From the NCBI GenBank assembly GCA_018873245.2, contig JAEMBT020000009.1, positions 6,886,778 through 6,950,777 on the forward strand: DNA of 64,000 bases, in the 5' to 3' direction. The notes below the pieces were generated by a model that was given only the letters and a program-made list of their open reading frames with translations, was not told where the DNA came from and did no database searches. Shown piece by piece: positions 1-12,130 of this stretch. Position numbers and translations under genes: made by a program. Positions within the stretch are counted from its first letter, which is position 1, and each line of letters starts with the position of its first letter. The DNA comes from Archegozetes longisetosus. Its lineage: Eukaryota > Arthropoda > Arachnida > Sarcoptiformes > Trhypochthoniidae.

Positions 1-3000
1 TTAACGGAGTTAATAAGTCCAAAGAATTTGATAACCAAAAGCCCATCCTATTGGATGTGAAGAATAAAACACAGAATTCAGGAGAAAGTCTAAAAGACTA
101 TGACTCTGATTATGATGAGAATCAAGAGGATAATTTCCAATTTGATTCTATGATAGATAGTATAAGTTCTATTTTTTATAACCAGAGTGAAAACATGAAC
201 CAGAGCCAAAGAGTTGATACATCAAGTGCAACTTATGATAAGTTGAGTACAGTTTATAAGAAATTACATGAGAATATAGAACCAGTTAAGAGTATGTTAA
301 TGCAAAGATTATTTGAACTTATTACTTCGTTGGAGTTATCAAATGAATGTTTGGCATCGTTTGTCAGAATTAATGATGGCTTGGGAAGGGGTCAGTTATG
401 GGCCTTTAAGTGTAAGACGTCCTTTTTTATTGCAAAATCAAGTTATTTCTGTATGAATTTTTATTAACACTATTCAATAATTCTTTTTATTTTCAGTCTT
501 CGATTCGATGGGAAGCTTGCCATCAGGTCTGACAGAAGGAGTTCTATCAAGTTTCGGTGAATATGAACAATGTCTTGATATCGAAAGCCCGGAAGCAGAA
601 CATAAATTTTATGGCAAGTATTGTTTAGCGAAACCTGTCATTCAATTACCATCATTTGAAGCGATGCAAAACTATAAGCCCATTAGGATTTTTAATGAAG
701 ATGTCAATAAACTGATTGAATCAGAACTAAAGACTAATGTGAATACGCTAAAACTTTTATTGTCTTACAATATATATACAACAAAGTTATCTCCTTTTCG
801 TCTTGGAATTTGCATACCTTCAACATGTAGTGCAAGTGATATTCAAAATGCTATTAACAAAGGTTTGTCTTTGAATTGCATATACGTAGTATGGCATAAA
901 TGCCATTTTGAGATCAATTTCAACACTTAGAATTTAACATGTATATTAATTTTTTCAGTTCTTTATCCTATCGCTAAAATTCCTATTGAAGTCGGGCCTC
1001 AATGTAATGTTAAACACGACAAGCTTAAATTAAACACATATCAAATTATTCTGCTGTGAGTATATTCATTGTATTACTGCCGTAATATATAGTTGTCAAT
1101 TTTTTGACTGCCCTCTACCATATGGAACGATGGAGCCAATCGTGCTGACTTGAGATTGCAATTGTGACAAACAGAATAGCTAAAGAGTGCATTTCTGCCG
1201 CTTCATGCAAACTTAACGTAAGAGGTACTACTGTGAACAATAACATGTGGGCTTTCGTACTTAGCGCTTAAAATTTTTACTATAACTCGTTTTACTATCA
1301 ATATAATAACTTTTACTTTTTATTAAGCTAAAGTTTTTACATTTTTAATTACAACAATAAGTTTTTTAATAATATAATTTATTAACATTCTATTACAAAA
1401 TCGTTTTACAAAATATAATGAATCTCAAAAATCAAACTTTTGGCACTTCATTGTATTTAGTCTTATATTAATACTTGTTCCAAAAAAGTATGAATGCCTG
1501 TCTTTAAAACTGGTTTTATTCACAATAGTACAATTACGAAATTATTTAGTTTAGAGGCTATACACAATATAGCCGATATAGTGATACTCTAGTTGGTTAT
1601 AACGAGTTATAACCAACCGATTTTCAGTACATTAGGCTGTTCATCATAACGAGAGGTGACTGTATTTATACTGAGGATAAGCTGCATGTTGCTTAAAATT
1701 TCTTGAATAGCAATGATTTGTTTATTGATAACATTTATTGCTAGCTATATGTTACTGCAGCAATATTTAATTTCTATTTATTATAGAATAGTTTTCTGAG
1801 AAGACATTTTAGAAGCATAAACATTGAAAAACTTTATTTTCAGAATTGTATTGATGATTCAGTTATCATTGGTGACCATGAGTACAATAATTGCGATTTG
1901 TTTGAACAGAAATCTATTAAGGAGTAACAGAATAGAAAACAAGTTTGATTTCAAGCAATATGTGGGCGCACTCTCATTGATAGAAAATACAAAAACTTTG
2001 TTCTCACCAACAAATAAAAGACTTATAATTGTGGATACTTTAATGTTATTATATATAATTTGGGTAATAACATCTCAATATTATTTGGCACCAATCACTA
2101 TTAGCTTTATTGGTTACAAAAAAGTCTTCGGTAGTTTTATAATCAAGTTGATTTCAGATAAGAAATACTTTTGGTTGAGAACATTCTATCCTAAGGATAG
2201 TATATTTCTTCTAAGGTATCAGAATCTCATTTACATTATATGTTTTAAAAACTTATTAAAATTTAAAATTAAATTCTTTTGTTTAGCGGGATTATAATAG
2301 CTTTTGACTTCTTTGGTAACAAACATAAAGTTACCAAACTATTGAGCTACCCGAAATTCATTTTAGAAAAATGGTTCAGATTTAGTCTGAAAATTGTAGG
2401 ACCAATGATTGCATTAAATCTGATGTCAGTTTCAGGTTACGGTCCAATTTGGCATTTAGGACAACAATTCTTTGTTGACTCATGTCAAAAAAACTATTGG
2501 AAAAATTTAATATTTGCCAATAATTATGTTGAAGATTTAGGAGAAATAGTGAGTTAATTAAAAGATTTTTAAATTTTTTCTAAAAGCAATTCATTTTAGT
2601 GCGATTCTCCATCATTTATCATATCAGTCATATTTCATTTGCAAATTATCTCACCTCTACTTATGATGCCATTAAAGCTTGCACCAAAAGTTGGCTTTAC
2701 TTTTAATATTTTGGTAATCATTTTCAGCTGTTTCTTGAGTACTGTGCCGAGATATTATTCAGGACTCAAACTAATTCCTTATGAAGTCTCGAAAATGTAT
2801 TCAATAACTGAAATGAAGCGATCATTCGTTCGTTTCACGATAACTACTGATCAAAACTTGTCCGTGTTTGCTATTGGAATACTTGCTGGATATTTATTGA
2901 GAAACAGATCTGCTTATCAGAAAATGCTTAACCGAAAGTTTAATAGAATATTTTTATCAATATTTTGCCCACTTTTGAGCGCAATAGCAATTGTTTGGGG

Positions 3001-3649
3001 TGAAAATTTCAAAGATATTAACGAATCACCGAATCAGTTGAACCTTATGTTGTGGTTTGCGTTTGGAAAAGTTTTGTGGTCTTTAGGGAATGTTTGGATT
3101 ATTTATGCCTTATATACTGGTGGGAAAGGTTGTGCAAACTTCTTGTAAATTTTTGTCAAATTTTATAAACTTTTTCTTAAGTATCGGATACGATTTTAAA
3201 ACTTCTTTTACTCTATTCCATCAGGAATTTTGTACCGTTTTCTGTCTTCTAAAACTTTCAGACCATTAACTCGACTATCGTTCGGGATTTGTTTAGTTAA
3301 TAATATGGTCATTAATTTCCGTATATTCACCAGAAGAGAGAATTTTGAGTTAAACCACTTGAACCAGGTACTAATTAGGCTATTAATAATTTGAGAAATT
3401 CTGACTTATTGTTATTTCTTTTCTCTATAGATTCAGTTTCTCGTTATTGATCTTATGCTTATGTTAGTTATTTCATACATTATTTATGTGCTGTTTGAAT
3501 GTCCGTTCACTAAATTAATTGAAGTTTTCAAAAACACTGATAGAATAGGTGATAATAACAATAATGATAATCAGTTCAATCAATTGGATATTGTCTGTCA
3601 TAAAACTAAAGGTGATGTCGAACTTAAGTTCACTTTTCCTAGTAACTAA
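1..3649 (+). CDS. NRF-6-like acyltransferase-3 family membrane protein (5' end outside window)
   Basis: Eight exons can be joined in frame: <1-411, 497-862, 959-1055, 1844-2215, 2287-2548, 2600-3128, 3225-3367 and 3431-3649 (stop). All borders are GT..AG and phases are consistent. The first exon is open to the window edge, so the start codon and signal peptide lie outside. The N-terminal half has the spaced cysteines of an NRF domain (NECLAS, EQCLDI, KYCLAK, GICIPSTCSASDIQNAI, PQCNV); the rest is a run of hydrophobic segments as in acyltransferase-3 proteins of the C. elegans nrf-6/ndg-4 group, whose molecular role is lipid-related but poorly defined. Oddity: where the family usually has W-x-x-x-G-H, this protein has WVITSQYY, so the usual histidine is missing; this rests on recall of the family. 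A paralog with the same intron plan lies at 55169-60232 on the other strand. The 788 nt intron 3 holds an old repeat. Family call is firm, biochemical activity doubtful. Confidence 0.85.
1540..1668. repeat. dispersed TE fragment in intron 3 of the left NRF-like gene
   Basis: About 130 bp, with the inverted pair GGTTGGTTATAAC / GTTATAACCAACC near its centre. It matches the reverse complement of 10190-10320 over blocks such as CTGAAAATCGGTTGGTT and ACTATATCGG. The outer part (CTCTCGTTATAA-like) resembles terminal sequence of Tc1/pogo-type elements. It is probably a decayed non-autonomous element. Confidence 0.5.
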
Positions 3650-4671
3650 AATTCATTGATAGTTTGCAACATTTCATGTCGTTAAACGAATCAAATTCCG
3701 AATTATTTAGATTTTATTCACAAATCTTGACATTTTATATTTTTTAAAAATATTTTTGATTCATTTATTATATGATTTTTTGACTTAAAATAACTTAAAA
3801 TAAATTTATATTTTTATGATTTTACGTTTTGTGATTTGTAATTGAATAAGTACTTAATAATTACATAACTCGTAGGTTTATAACGCATTCGTGCGAATAC
3901 AAAAAAATGATGCAAAGCTGTAAATGAAAGAAGATTATCATTTTATAGATTTATTTTTTGATTAGGTAACTTAATTAAGGTATATTAACATAGTTTTCGT
4001 ATTCGTGATTTAGGAAAATACTATTATTATAATTAGTTTGAAGAACTACGATAATACGATTGATAATATAAGTAGTTGCTGCTTTAGATCTACAATATTA
4101 CGGGTGTTATAATTTTTTTGATTGAGAACAAGTTTTTGATCAAAGGGGGGTCCAAGGTATACTTTTTAGGTTCATCATAAGTTGTCAAATGGTAAACTAT
4201 TTGAGAAATATTCAGTGATTTCACATTTTATTTTTGATGGCATTCATATATTATAGTTCTATCTTTTTGCTGGATTTTTCAGATTCAACTAAACTCTTAT
4301 ATTTGAGGACACATTCTGTGAACTCATTACATGACATCGAAAAGTTCACTTTTTGTACAAATCTCGGCTTTAACAGATAAACTAACGGTGAATACTAAAA
4401 CTATTTCCCTCATAAGACCATAGATTATTTTACAAAATTCAAACTATCATATAAATTTAGTTAAATATTAAATTTTCTAAGCTTCTAAGTAGTCAAAACC
4501 GGAGAAAACGGTTTCGGTTACAGGTCAACTCCTGAGATCCGAGAAAAGATCTTAAAACCAGAGGTATAATACCCTTATACAAGAAGTGTATAACAGAAGA
4601 GTATGGTGCTTAGAGATACTAATACTTACTTTCAAAGTTGTTACGGAATAAACGATACTATCTACTAGATA
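3650..4671. other. AT-rich intergenic stretch, no gene seen
   Basis: This holds the 3' flank of the left NRF-like gene. AATAAA near 3799 is a candidate polyadenylation signal about 150 nt after the stop codon. No exon, RNA gene or clear repeat boundary is visible in the remainder. Confidence 0.5.
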
Positions 4672-5176
4672 TAGAGTGACCACGTCATAACTGCTATACG
4701 GGAGGACTTAAGCAATCGAAAAGGAGGACAGAGGAGGACATTTTTATTTTTTATTCACATATTATTTAGTTTAGTACAATTCGTGTCTAAATGAATACTT
4801 ATTATATTCTTTTGCTTCTCTTCTGAGACATTGTGATTCACAATTAAAAAGAGGAATTGTTTTGATTAAAATTTTTATAACTACGTCACATGTATTTGAT
4901 AAGTCAAACGTATGATTGCACCATACTTATGTATAAACCTCATAATTGTTCCCTTTATAATGTATATATATGCGGAATTATACTATCTTTAACTACGAAA
5001 AGGGCATAATTGACTTTTGCATACAAAACATAAGAAATAATTACAGTCTCAGGAAATTTTAATGCTTTTTGTAAAGGAGGACATTGTATTGTCCTCCTCT
5101 GACTCTCGGGAGGACAAAGGACAAAATTTGTCAAAAGAGGACTGTCCTCCCTAAAGGAGGACATGTGGTCACTCTA
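4672..5176. mobile_element. non-autonomous hAT element with GGAGGAC subterminal words
   Basis: The element is 505 bp. Its ends are TAGAGTGACCAC and the reverse complement, and it is flanked by a perfect 8 bp duplication ACTAGATA (4664-4671 and 5177-5184), the target-site size of hAT transposons. Both ends carry repeated GGAGGAC / GTCCTCC words; the right end has about seven in 120 bp. No transposase is visible. The 69-codon frame on the minus strand here only reads through the repeats. Confidence 0.85.
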
Positions 5177-5184
5177 ACTAGATA

Positions 5185-6100
5185 TCGGCTATTTGCTATG
5201 AAACCATCTGCTTGATTTCTAGCTAAAATAAGATAAATAAAGCATATTTTAATAACTTTATACCTTCATTCACTCATAAGCTAACTTTAAAAATCATTTC
5301 TATTCATACGTAGTGGTTTTTCAAACCGTAACGACTCTTTGTAACGTTTATTTGAGAAAATATGGAAAAATGAATGTAGACTTATATATTTATGTTAATA
5401 AATCAAACGTTGAGTACAGTTTTCTATGGGAATTAAGCCATTTTCAGTTTAAATAACATTCCGATTGAATTCCCCATCCGAAAATACATAGGAATAAGAG
5501 TATATCGCAAATTCAAAATTCTGTCACACATTGTGGTCTAGAAAAAAATCTTCGTACAATCTTTAGTGAATGATTTCACAATAAACATGCTTAAATAGAG
5601 GTTATATCTGGAAATAAAATATCTACTAATAACACAAGACCATGAACACTACTTTGTTGCTTATATCCTTTATCAACGATACTTGTTGATAAAAATTCGA
5701 AATCAGACTACAATCATTGGCATTATTATTCATAGTTTACTTCATCTAAATAACTATGTGAATTCAGGACTCTCAGAAAGCGAGGAGTTTCCTCGCTTTT
5801 CTTCGCAACACAAGGAAAATACAGGGATCTCTTACTTTCCCTTGATAAATCCTCATTTTCCCTCAACATGTGAAAAAGAAATTTACGAGATTTCGTTTGT
5901 TAAGAAATATTGCACACTATATACTAAAGCTCAATGACCTTGTAAGAGAAATATTTTGGATATAGCAGGCGAAGCTGTAGGTTCGAAACCGACCTTACCA
6001 AAAAAATTGTTAATTTTTTTCAATTAAAATTTTTTACATGTTTAAACACGAATCGAACGTTTATTTTGCAATCATATATTGATTTAAAATTCCAGGGAAT
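5185..6100. other. intergenic stretch, no gene recognised
   Basis: The open frame at 5683-5937 (84 codons) matches nothing I know and has no splice or promoter context. Near 5960-6002 the sequence has GGTTCGAAACC, a B-box-like word, but no complete tRNA fold can be drawn. Confidence 0.4.
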
Positions 6101-6232
6101 AGCGGTAATAGTTTTTCGGACGAAGGACTGACGCCAGCCAAATTAAGAAAAGTGCGACCGCGATAAAAATTTTCAGTTCGGTAGTTGTCAGATCCGATTT
6201 TGGTGACATTTGTCTAGCGAATTCCGGACGAC

Positions 6233-8150
6233 ATGACGAGAATGAGATGTAAAAATTGCGATTGTAGTTACACTACTGCCATTAAAATCCTTATTGATCA
6301 CTACAATGGTGATTATCATCAGCGAATGGTCGCAAGTTCTACTGAAGTATCACGGGATCACGACAGCAGCGATGAGCAACACCTTAAAATCCGATTCCCT
6401 GAATTGAGGCTGGCCATGTTTTGCTTTCAGACCAGTACATCTTATCTTACTTAAGCTCACACTTGGCCAATGTTTTTGGCGATTCGGCTATGGCAACCGA
6501 GCTGAGGATGAAACCTACCAAAGCACGCACCATTATCTGCAAAGTTATTACACAAAAATTTTAGGCCATACTTCAAGAACACTTACACCATAATAAATTT
6601 CCTCTTCTTGTTGATGAAGGCACGGATATCTCTGTAGTCACATCTGTTTTTTTAGTGGTACGCACCATATTCAATGAAGTACATATCGTTTACGCTCTGA
6701 TTAAGCTGTCTAATGAAGACGCCAATTCAATCACTGAAACAATATTCATAAAGCTGGAGGGCGATAACTTTCCCATTGATACCATTACTGGGCGGGCGTC
6801 AGATGGCGCGAATGTAATGAGTGATCAGCGCTCTACTCTTCAGACTCGATTAGCCGCGAAAATTCGGAGAATCTTCTTCATGAAATGTATGTCATACAGC
6901 CTACTTATGCGCCTCTTAAGCATGTAAAAAGCTTCCATCTACTTCTGGAGACTTCTTGAGAGACCTAAACTCCTATTTCAGCCATTCTTCAAAGCGTTAA
7001 ATTGAGTTTGATGGTCACGAGTTGGAGTATGGACTTTCTAAGCATAGAATTCTTGGAATTGTGCAGACCCGTTTGTTTCCCACCAGCCGGCTATCGGATG
7101 AGATCTTCAACAGTTCCCAGCCCTCCAGACTTACTTTGAATCTGTGCCATTCAGATTCATCGAGAGAAATGAAAATTAACGCGAAAAGACAGCTGATCAG
7201 CTGAAGAATTATTTCGAATACTCAGACATCAAGCTTTACTTATTATTCCTATCAGCCATTGTACCACACTTTGAGCATCTTAACCTTTTGTTTCAGATCG
7301 ATGCCATACTTCTTCCTAAGCTTCAATTCAGAAATGACTCCACTTATGATATTCGCCAGCTATCTTTAAATTGATGAACATATTCAAGCAAACACCGATA
7401 AAATTTATTTAATTGATTCGGCTAAACGTTCGGACTACGGACCACTCTGTGGTACTTGCATTCTACGCGGGTCCGTCAGCTCCTTAACGACTAGAAAGAT
7501 CACGGAGCTCGCTTAACGTTCCGTTAATTAACTCGTGAATTCTGTGTTGAAGCCACGAAGCAGATCCAGACTATCTTGCCAGTTGGTGATCTTTCTACAC
7601 GAGCTTAAGAACTTAAACAATAACACAGCCCCATCCTTCTCAACTGCTCCTCCACGATCATCCACCTTAACCCACCATTTTAATCGCTTCAAATATATTC
7701 CATAGCTTGGCAACGGCGTGACACCAGATGTTATCGGACAGAAATGGAATCTTCTTGCCTATTCATACGATATTCGCTATTTGCATGCACTACCAATCGA
7801 TCAGTTTTGGCGTCAATTGTTAGAATTTACTGAAGCCAATGCAACTCTACGCTTTTGTTCATTTATCCTTTATTCACGGAGAATCTCTTAGCATTACCAC
7901 GTTCAACTTCCGCTGTCGAAAGAAAACTCAGTCAGGCCACCATCAATTACACAAAACATCGTAATAATCTTCAGGCCCGAACACCTAATCAACTCTTCAG
8001 TAAAATTTATCGCGAAAGCTCTTCAGATTACAGATACTTACTTTGATCTACCAGCCGAACTTGTGAATATGATAAGCTCTAAAACACTAAATGAAGATAC
8101 TAGTTCTGTTTCTCATGGTGATTTTGAGTTTACTGAATAATTACTAACCA
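6233..8150 (+). pseudogene. degenerate hAT transposase (BED finger to C-terminal dimerisation region)
   Basis: The order of motifs is that of a hAT transposase of the KIAA1586/ZBED type. A BED-like finger (CKNCDCSY..HYNGDYHQ) lies near 6240-6330. A catalytic-core stretch follows around 6610-6930: LLVDEGTDIS, then ASDGANVM. A QTR region near 7060 (RILGIVQTR) and KLYLLFLSAI near 7230 come next. The C-terminal LPRSTSAVERKLSQATI, the usual dimerisation motif, is at 7885-7940. These pieces lie in different frames with stops between them, so the gene is dead. I could not find terminal repeats or a target-site duplication, so the limits are those of the coding similarity only. Confidence 0.75.
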
Positions 8151-8734
8151 TTTATTGTAAATAAACTTTTATTTTATTATTGAAATTTGTAATTTAATTG
8201 TAATTAAGCTGACCAGCAATCTATTGAAGACAATGACTTATATGGATCGATTCGATGACGATTAGAATTATCTTTCATTAGTGCCGTTGAGGCTGAAAAT
8301 TCTGTACAACGTGCATGAGTTGCGGCATAATTTCTAATTGGGATGAGATTGGATCTCTCACGAAATCCAATAACCTTCCAACTTTATTTGAAATTAGTAC
8401 TTTAGCTCTTTTGATGTATGAGTATTTTTAATTTATATCTTTGGAGAAAGGTTCAACAAACGAAACTCGCTGAACTTACTGAAGAGAACTGTTATAAAAA
8501 TAATAACAAAATTTATTAACCCCAAGTGTTTACATTAAATAACTTTTAACTTATCATTGTGAAATTGTTAGACTATTCAGCTGGTACGCACTTAATTATT
8601 TATCTAAAACAAGATTAAGGAAAAGTTTTTCATTGGCTAATTCATCTTTAGATAATTATTGTCAGTTTAAGCATATTAAACTTTTCTGTACAATAACAAG
8701 CTTCACTGTATTGAAATCATTTCAATTTATTATA
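8150..8734. other. intergenic stretch, nothing recognised
   Basis: AT-rich sequence between the hAT relic and the next element. I see no reading frame, RNA gene or repeat in it. Confidence 0.4.
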
Positions 8735-9034
8735 CAGTCTGTCTTTTTCTTCTAAACTCAAATAAAGCAGTTAACACGTTTTGTATTTTGATACTTTAAT
8801 CAGATGTAAAATAAATTACTCATTGATTCAAAACTTGATACTTTGGAAAAAACTTTTAATAATCAAATTCAATGTTACAAAATTAGTGTTTAGAAATAGC
8901 AATTCAATACTTTATAACATGTACTGAAAATGTTGTCCATTATTTTCTAAAAAAAAAACAATAATTGCGGAAGAATCTTTTCTTCGACTTATTTCAAACT
9001 TTATTCATAAGTTGGATCTCATCGATGCGTAATA

Positions 9035-9561
9035 TTTAGGGGTACCATTTAATTACTGCCCATACTATAACAAAAACTAAATTTTATTTTTTAAAAAAAT
9101 TGCAAGAGTTCAATCGATTATATAATCGTCTTCTTGATGATGAGAAATACCCATCTATCGATTGAATTTTGTCCAACATCATTGTCCACTAAGATCGGTC
9201 GGTCAGGTCTCGGGCGGTCTTCGGGACTACGGTCATCGGAACGGAACCGACTACACCATTTCTGGGATTGTCGGACACTTATCACTTGGCCGTAGGTTCC
9301 ACAGATATTATTGGCGGCCACAGTGGCATTTGATCCGCGATAGAACTCATACATCAAACATTGTTTGACGTGACTCTTATCGGGAATGTAATCGGACATT
9401 GTTAGGACACTATTAAGAAATTACTTTTTACACTAAATTGAAGTCGAATATGTCTACTTTCAATTGAGAAACGGAAATTATTTGTAAACAAATGCTTTCC
9501 CTCCGTAGACAACACTATAATTATATATACAAAATGCGCGGTAATTAGATGGTACCCCTAA
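9035..9561 (-). mobile_element. internally deleted mariner element
   Basis: The TIRs read TTAGGGGTACCATCTAATTA at the right end (reverse strand) and a near-identical TTTAGGGGTACCATTTAATT at the left, flanked by TA. The element is 527 bp against about 1.3 kb for a full mariner, so most of the transposase is gone. It sits inside a Tc1-like element, which dates it as the younger insertion. Confidence 0.8.
9118..9399 (-). pseudogene. mariner transposase N-terminal fragment
   Basis: This 93-codon frame starts at an ATG and carries the N-terminal helix-turn-helix of mariner/SETMAR transposases: KQCLMYEFYRGSNATVAANN and QKWCSRFRSDDRSPEDRPR are close to the family pattern. The catalytic DDD domain is absent because the element is deleted after the linker. 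It could encode a DNA-binding fragment only, and there is no sign that it is expressed. Confidence 0.85.
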
Positions 9562-9616
9562 TATTAAATAAAAATTGTACTCAATATATGAGTTTAGAAG
9601 AAAAAAAGACAGACTG

Positions 9617-11365
9617 TATAATGATAAGGAAATTGTATCTACAAAACTTAAAGGCTATCATATTTTAAACAGTTTTAAAATTGTTCCGTTGTCTATCAAC
9701 CCCTCAAATCAAAATTTAAACGGAACTCATAGCTGCACGGATGAATAAAAAATAACCTTATACTAAAAATCTATACTAATAATCAGAAGATAAAAATTTT
9801 CTATAGTTTTTTATTACTTTTAATTTTTGTGTTTGTATTCATGAAAAATTCCATCAAAATTATTTGTTCATGCATATGAGTCGAAGTAGAATGCATCTCA
9901 AACATCGATAAAATGCAATATAGTCTAATCTAAAACCAGGTTTGAAATTTCTTTCTACTCAAAATAAATAAATCTCAAATGAAAGTACAACAAAATCATA
10001 ACAAAAGATTTTAAACTTTTACATAGAAATAAATATGAAGTCTATACTCAGCAAAAAGTTCAGTAACCTCAAAATCGATATTCGATCTGACATTGAATAT
10101 AGAATTTGAAATAAGGCTCAGTTGAATAAATTAAAACCAATGGCCTATTTTGGATTTATAGTCAATTAATTATATACAAAGTTCTGTTTCATTTACAATA
10201 GTCTCTCGTTATAATGATCCGCCTGATTCACTGAAAATCGGTTGGTTGTAATGAGAGTTCACTATATCGGATATAGTGTGCATAGCCTACGAACTATATC
10301 CAACTTCATTATAGAAATTGTCGAATTTATTAATATTTTGATCTATTGAATACTATGCAAATACATTTTTATCCACGATTCTTATGGCAGAATAATTATA
10401 TAGTATTTGAAGTTTTTTTGTTGAGTGTACCTCTCAGAAAAATAATTTTAAAAACCTTGGATTTATAGTAAAATTGATATCTATTTAACTTATAAGTCAG
10501 AAATACTTTTAGTTATCTCTAGTCAGAGAGGACTCAGAGGAAAGCTTTACGGTCAGAACCCTCTGATACCGCCATTCATACTTCAAGTAAAGCAATTATT
10601 ATTAATAGAGAAATACATTTCTGTGTAATCATAAATGAGTTAACATTTATTAGAATCTTGATAAAATCTGATGATAGATTAAATCAACGAATATTGATTA
10701 TTTGTTCGAATTGATTATTTTCGTAGAATGTTTCTAATTTAAGTACTACGACTCGTGTTTGATAAATCGAAAATTTTAAGCATTCCATTAATTTAATATA
10801 AAACCGCAAGCCTATTTTCCTAATTAATTCTTATAACGAAGTATAGATACTAAGAGCTTCTCCTTATCATGTTTTGTTAGTAAGCTAATTATTAATTTCA
10901 CTGACAAAGAAATAAAATATATGCCAATATGGTTTTGGGAAAATTTGTGCATTTTTGAAAGTTGCATAACATGAGGAATTGGACAGTATATAACACACCT
11001 GCACAAATGAGCCTAAATGGAAGTCCAAATTTTAGACATTCTATTGAAATACGAATTATTTTCCTCGCTTAATTTTAATAGATAAATTATCCGAATAAAC
11101 TAATGTTTTACATCGTTTTGATGATAATGTTGTATCGCAATGATAACACAATGAAAACGTGTCAATAAATTTTTTCATTTCAAACTTTCGATATAAGTTA
11201 TTTACTTTACGACTTTATTTGTGTCATGATATAATTACTATCTAGTCGTGACAGATTGTCTAATTTCATTGATTAAACTTCAACTCTCAGAATGCATGTG
11301 CACTTTAAATTTGAACTGATACTGAACTCAAACAAATCGTGACAATCCATTTTATAGTGTTTTAT
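9617..11365. other. intergenic stretch with one old repeat
   Basis: The only structure seen is the repeat at 10190-10320, which matches the reverse complement of 1540-1668. Short frames such as 10824-11006 (minus) have no family resemblance. Confidence 0.4.
10190..10320. repeat. dispersed TE fragment, second copy
   Basis: Reverse-complement match to 1540-1668. It keeps CTCTCGTTATAATGATCCGCC, CTGAAAATCGGTTGGTT and CACTATATCGGATATAGTG. It lacks a clear target-site duplication, so only the homology is certain. Confidence 0.5.
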
Positions 11366-11550
11366 GTATATATATATTTCGAGAATTAGGGTTGAAACAG
11401 GTCATACGATAAGACAAACTGTAAAATTTTCGTTAGAACATACATATTGGATAATCTTCTATTCTGTTCTAACGAAAAGTTTATAGTTTGTCTTATCATA
11501 TAACTTGTCTTGACCTCAATTCTCAGAATAAGTTATACATATATGTTCGT
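11366..11550. mobile_element. small inverted-repeat element (MITE) upstream of the chitin-binding gene
   Basis: Two arms of about 75 bp face each other around a short loop near 11440-11465. CGATAAGACAAACT and TTTTCGTTAGAACA on the left return as their complements on the right. The outer parts (GAGAATTAGGGTTGA against GAGAATTGAGGTCAA) are more diverged. It ends about 40 bp before the TATA box of the next gene, so it forms part of that promoter region. Confidence 0.65.
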
Positions 11551-11590
11551 GAGTGTTAACCATATGTTCTAAATAAACAAATTTTCAGGG

Positions 11591-11598
11591 TATAAAAA
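11591..11598 (+). promoter_or_regulatory. TATA box of the chitin-binding gene
   Basis: TATAAAAA lies 112 bp before the first ATG (11710), after a non-coding AT-rich flank. It is the clearest TATA element in the window and is consistent with a strongly expressed secreted-protein gene. The transcription start is expected about 30 bp downstream. Confidence 0.55.
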
Positions 11599-11709
11599 CC
11601 AATCCACAATCAACAAAATAATTCAATATTCGCTTTCAATTAATAATTGTATATTTGAATAGATATAAATTTACTTTTCATACCACTCTATAGACATTTG
11701 TCTAAAAAT

Positions 11710-12098
11710 ATGGGTACTTATAATTCGATATTTATTTTGTTAATAATGCTGTTTCCATACCGTAAGTTCGATCTCATTAATGTTCAGTTTAAATTATGAA
11801 TATTAAATAATTTAATTGTCCAATAAATTATTATTTTATAGTGATCAATGCGGATTACATATGCTTGGACAGTTACGACAATCCAGTTGCACCCTGTAGG
11901 CCAGTGGGCAGGTGTCGTCAAGTCGGCGATTTTCTACGTGACGTCAGAGACTGCAGCGTATTTTATCAGTGTATTGATGGGTTTAAATATTTGGGAAAAT
12001 TTCATTGTCCGAAAGGACTTTATATCAATATCGCTACAAGACAATGTGACTGGCCCAGAAATGTTAATTGCCGATATTCAGATAACCAAATCAAATAA
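11710..12098 (+). CDS. small secreted peritrophin-type chitin-binding protein (one CBM14 domain)
   Basis: Exon 1 (11710-11761) begins with ATG and encodes a hydrophobic signal peptide (MGTYNSIFILLIMLFPY). After an 80 nt GT..AG intron, exon 2 (11842-12098) completes a 102-residue protein. The C-terminal 60 residues have the six-cysteine spacing of a chitin-binding type 2 / peritrophin-A domain: C-x12-C-x5-C-x11-C-x12-C-x7-C, with aromatic residues in FYQC and FHC. Two further cysteines precede the domain and may form an extra disulphide. Such proteins bind chitin in the peritrophic matrix or cuticle; a single-domain protein like this has little else. The gene has its own TATA box and stands alone on this strand. 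The last exon runs to within about 30 bp of a transposon, so the 3' UTR may lie in that element (AATAAA near 12166). Confidence 0.9.
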
Positions 12099-12130
12099 AT
12101 TGCATTATTGTGATTAACATGGCGGGTATA

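Larger units (their letters stand above)
8735..9616. mobile_element. Tc1-like non-autonomous element interrupted by a mariner copy
   Basis: Inverted ends of about 28 bp begin CAGTCTGTCTTTTT at 8735 and end with the complement at 9616. TA flanks both sides (8733-8734, 9617-9618). Without the mariner inside it (9035-9561) the element is about 355 bp. No coding sequence of its own is visible. TIR plus TA target site supports a Tc1/mariner-superfamily origin. Confidence 0.7.

Noticed and set aside
5940..6005. tRNA- or SINE-like B box (GGTTCGAAACC) with a tail of A
   Set aside because: No matching acceptor stem, anticodon arm or A box could be drawn upstream. A single B-box word is not enough for a call.
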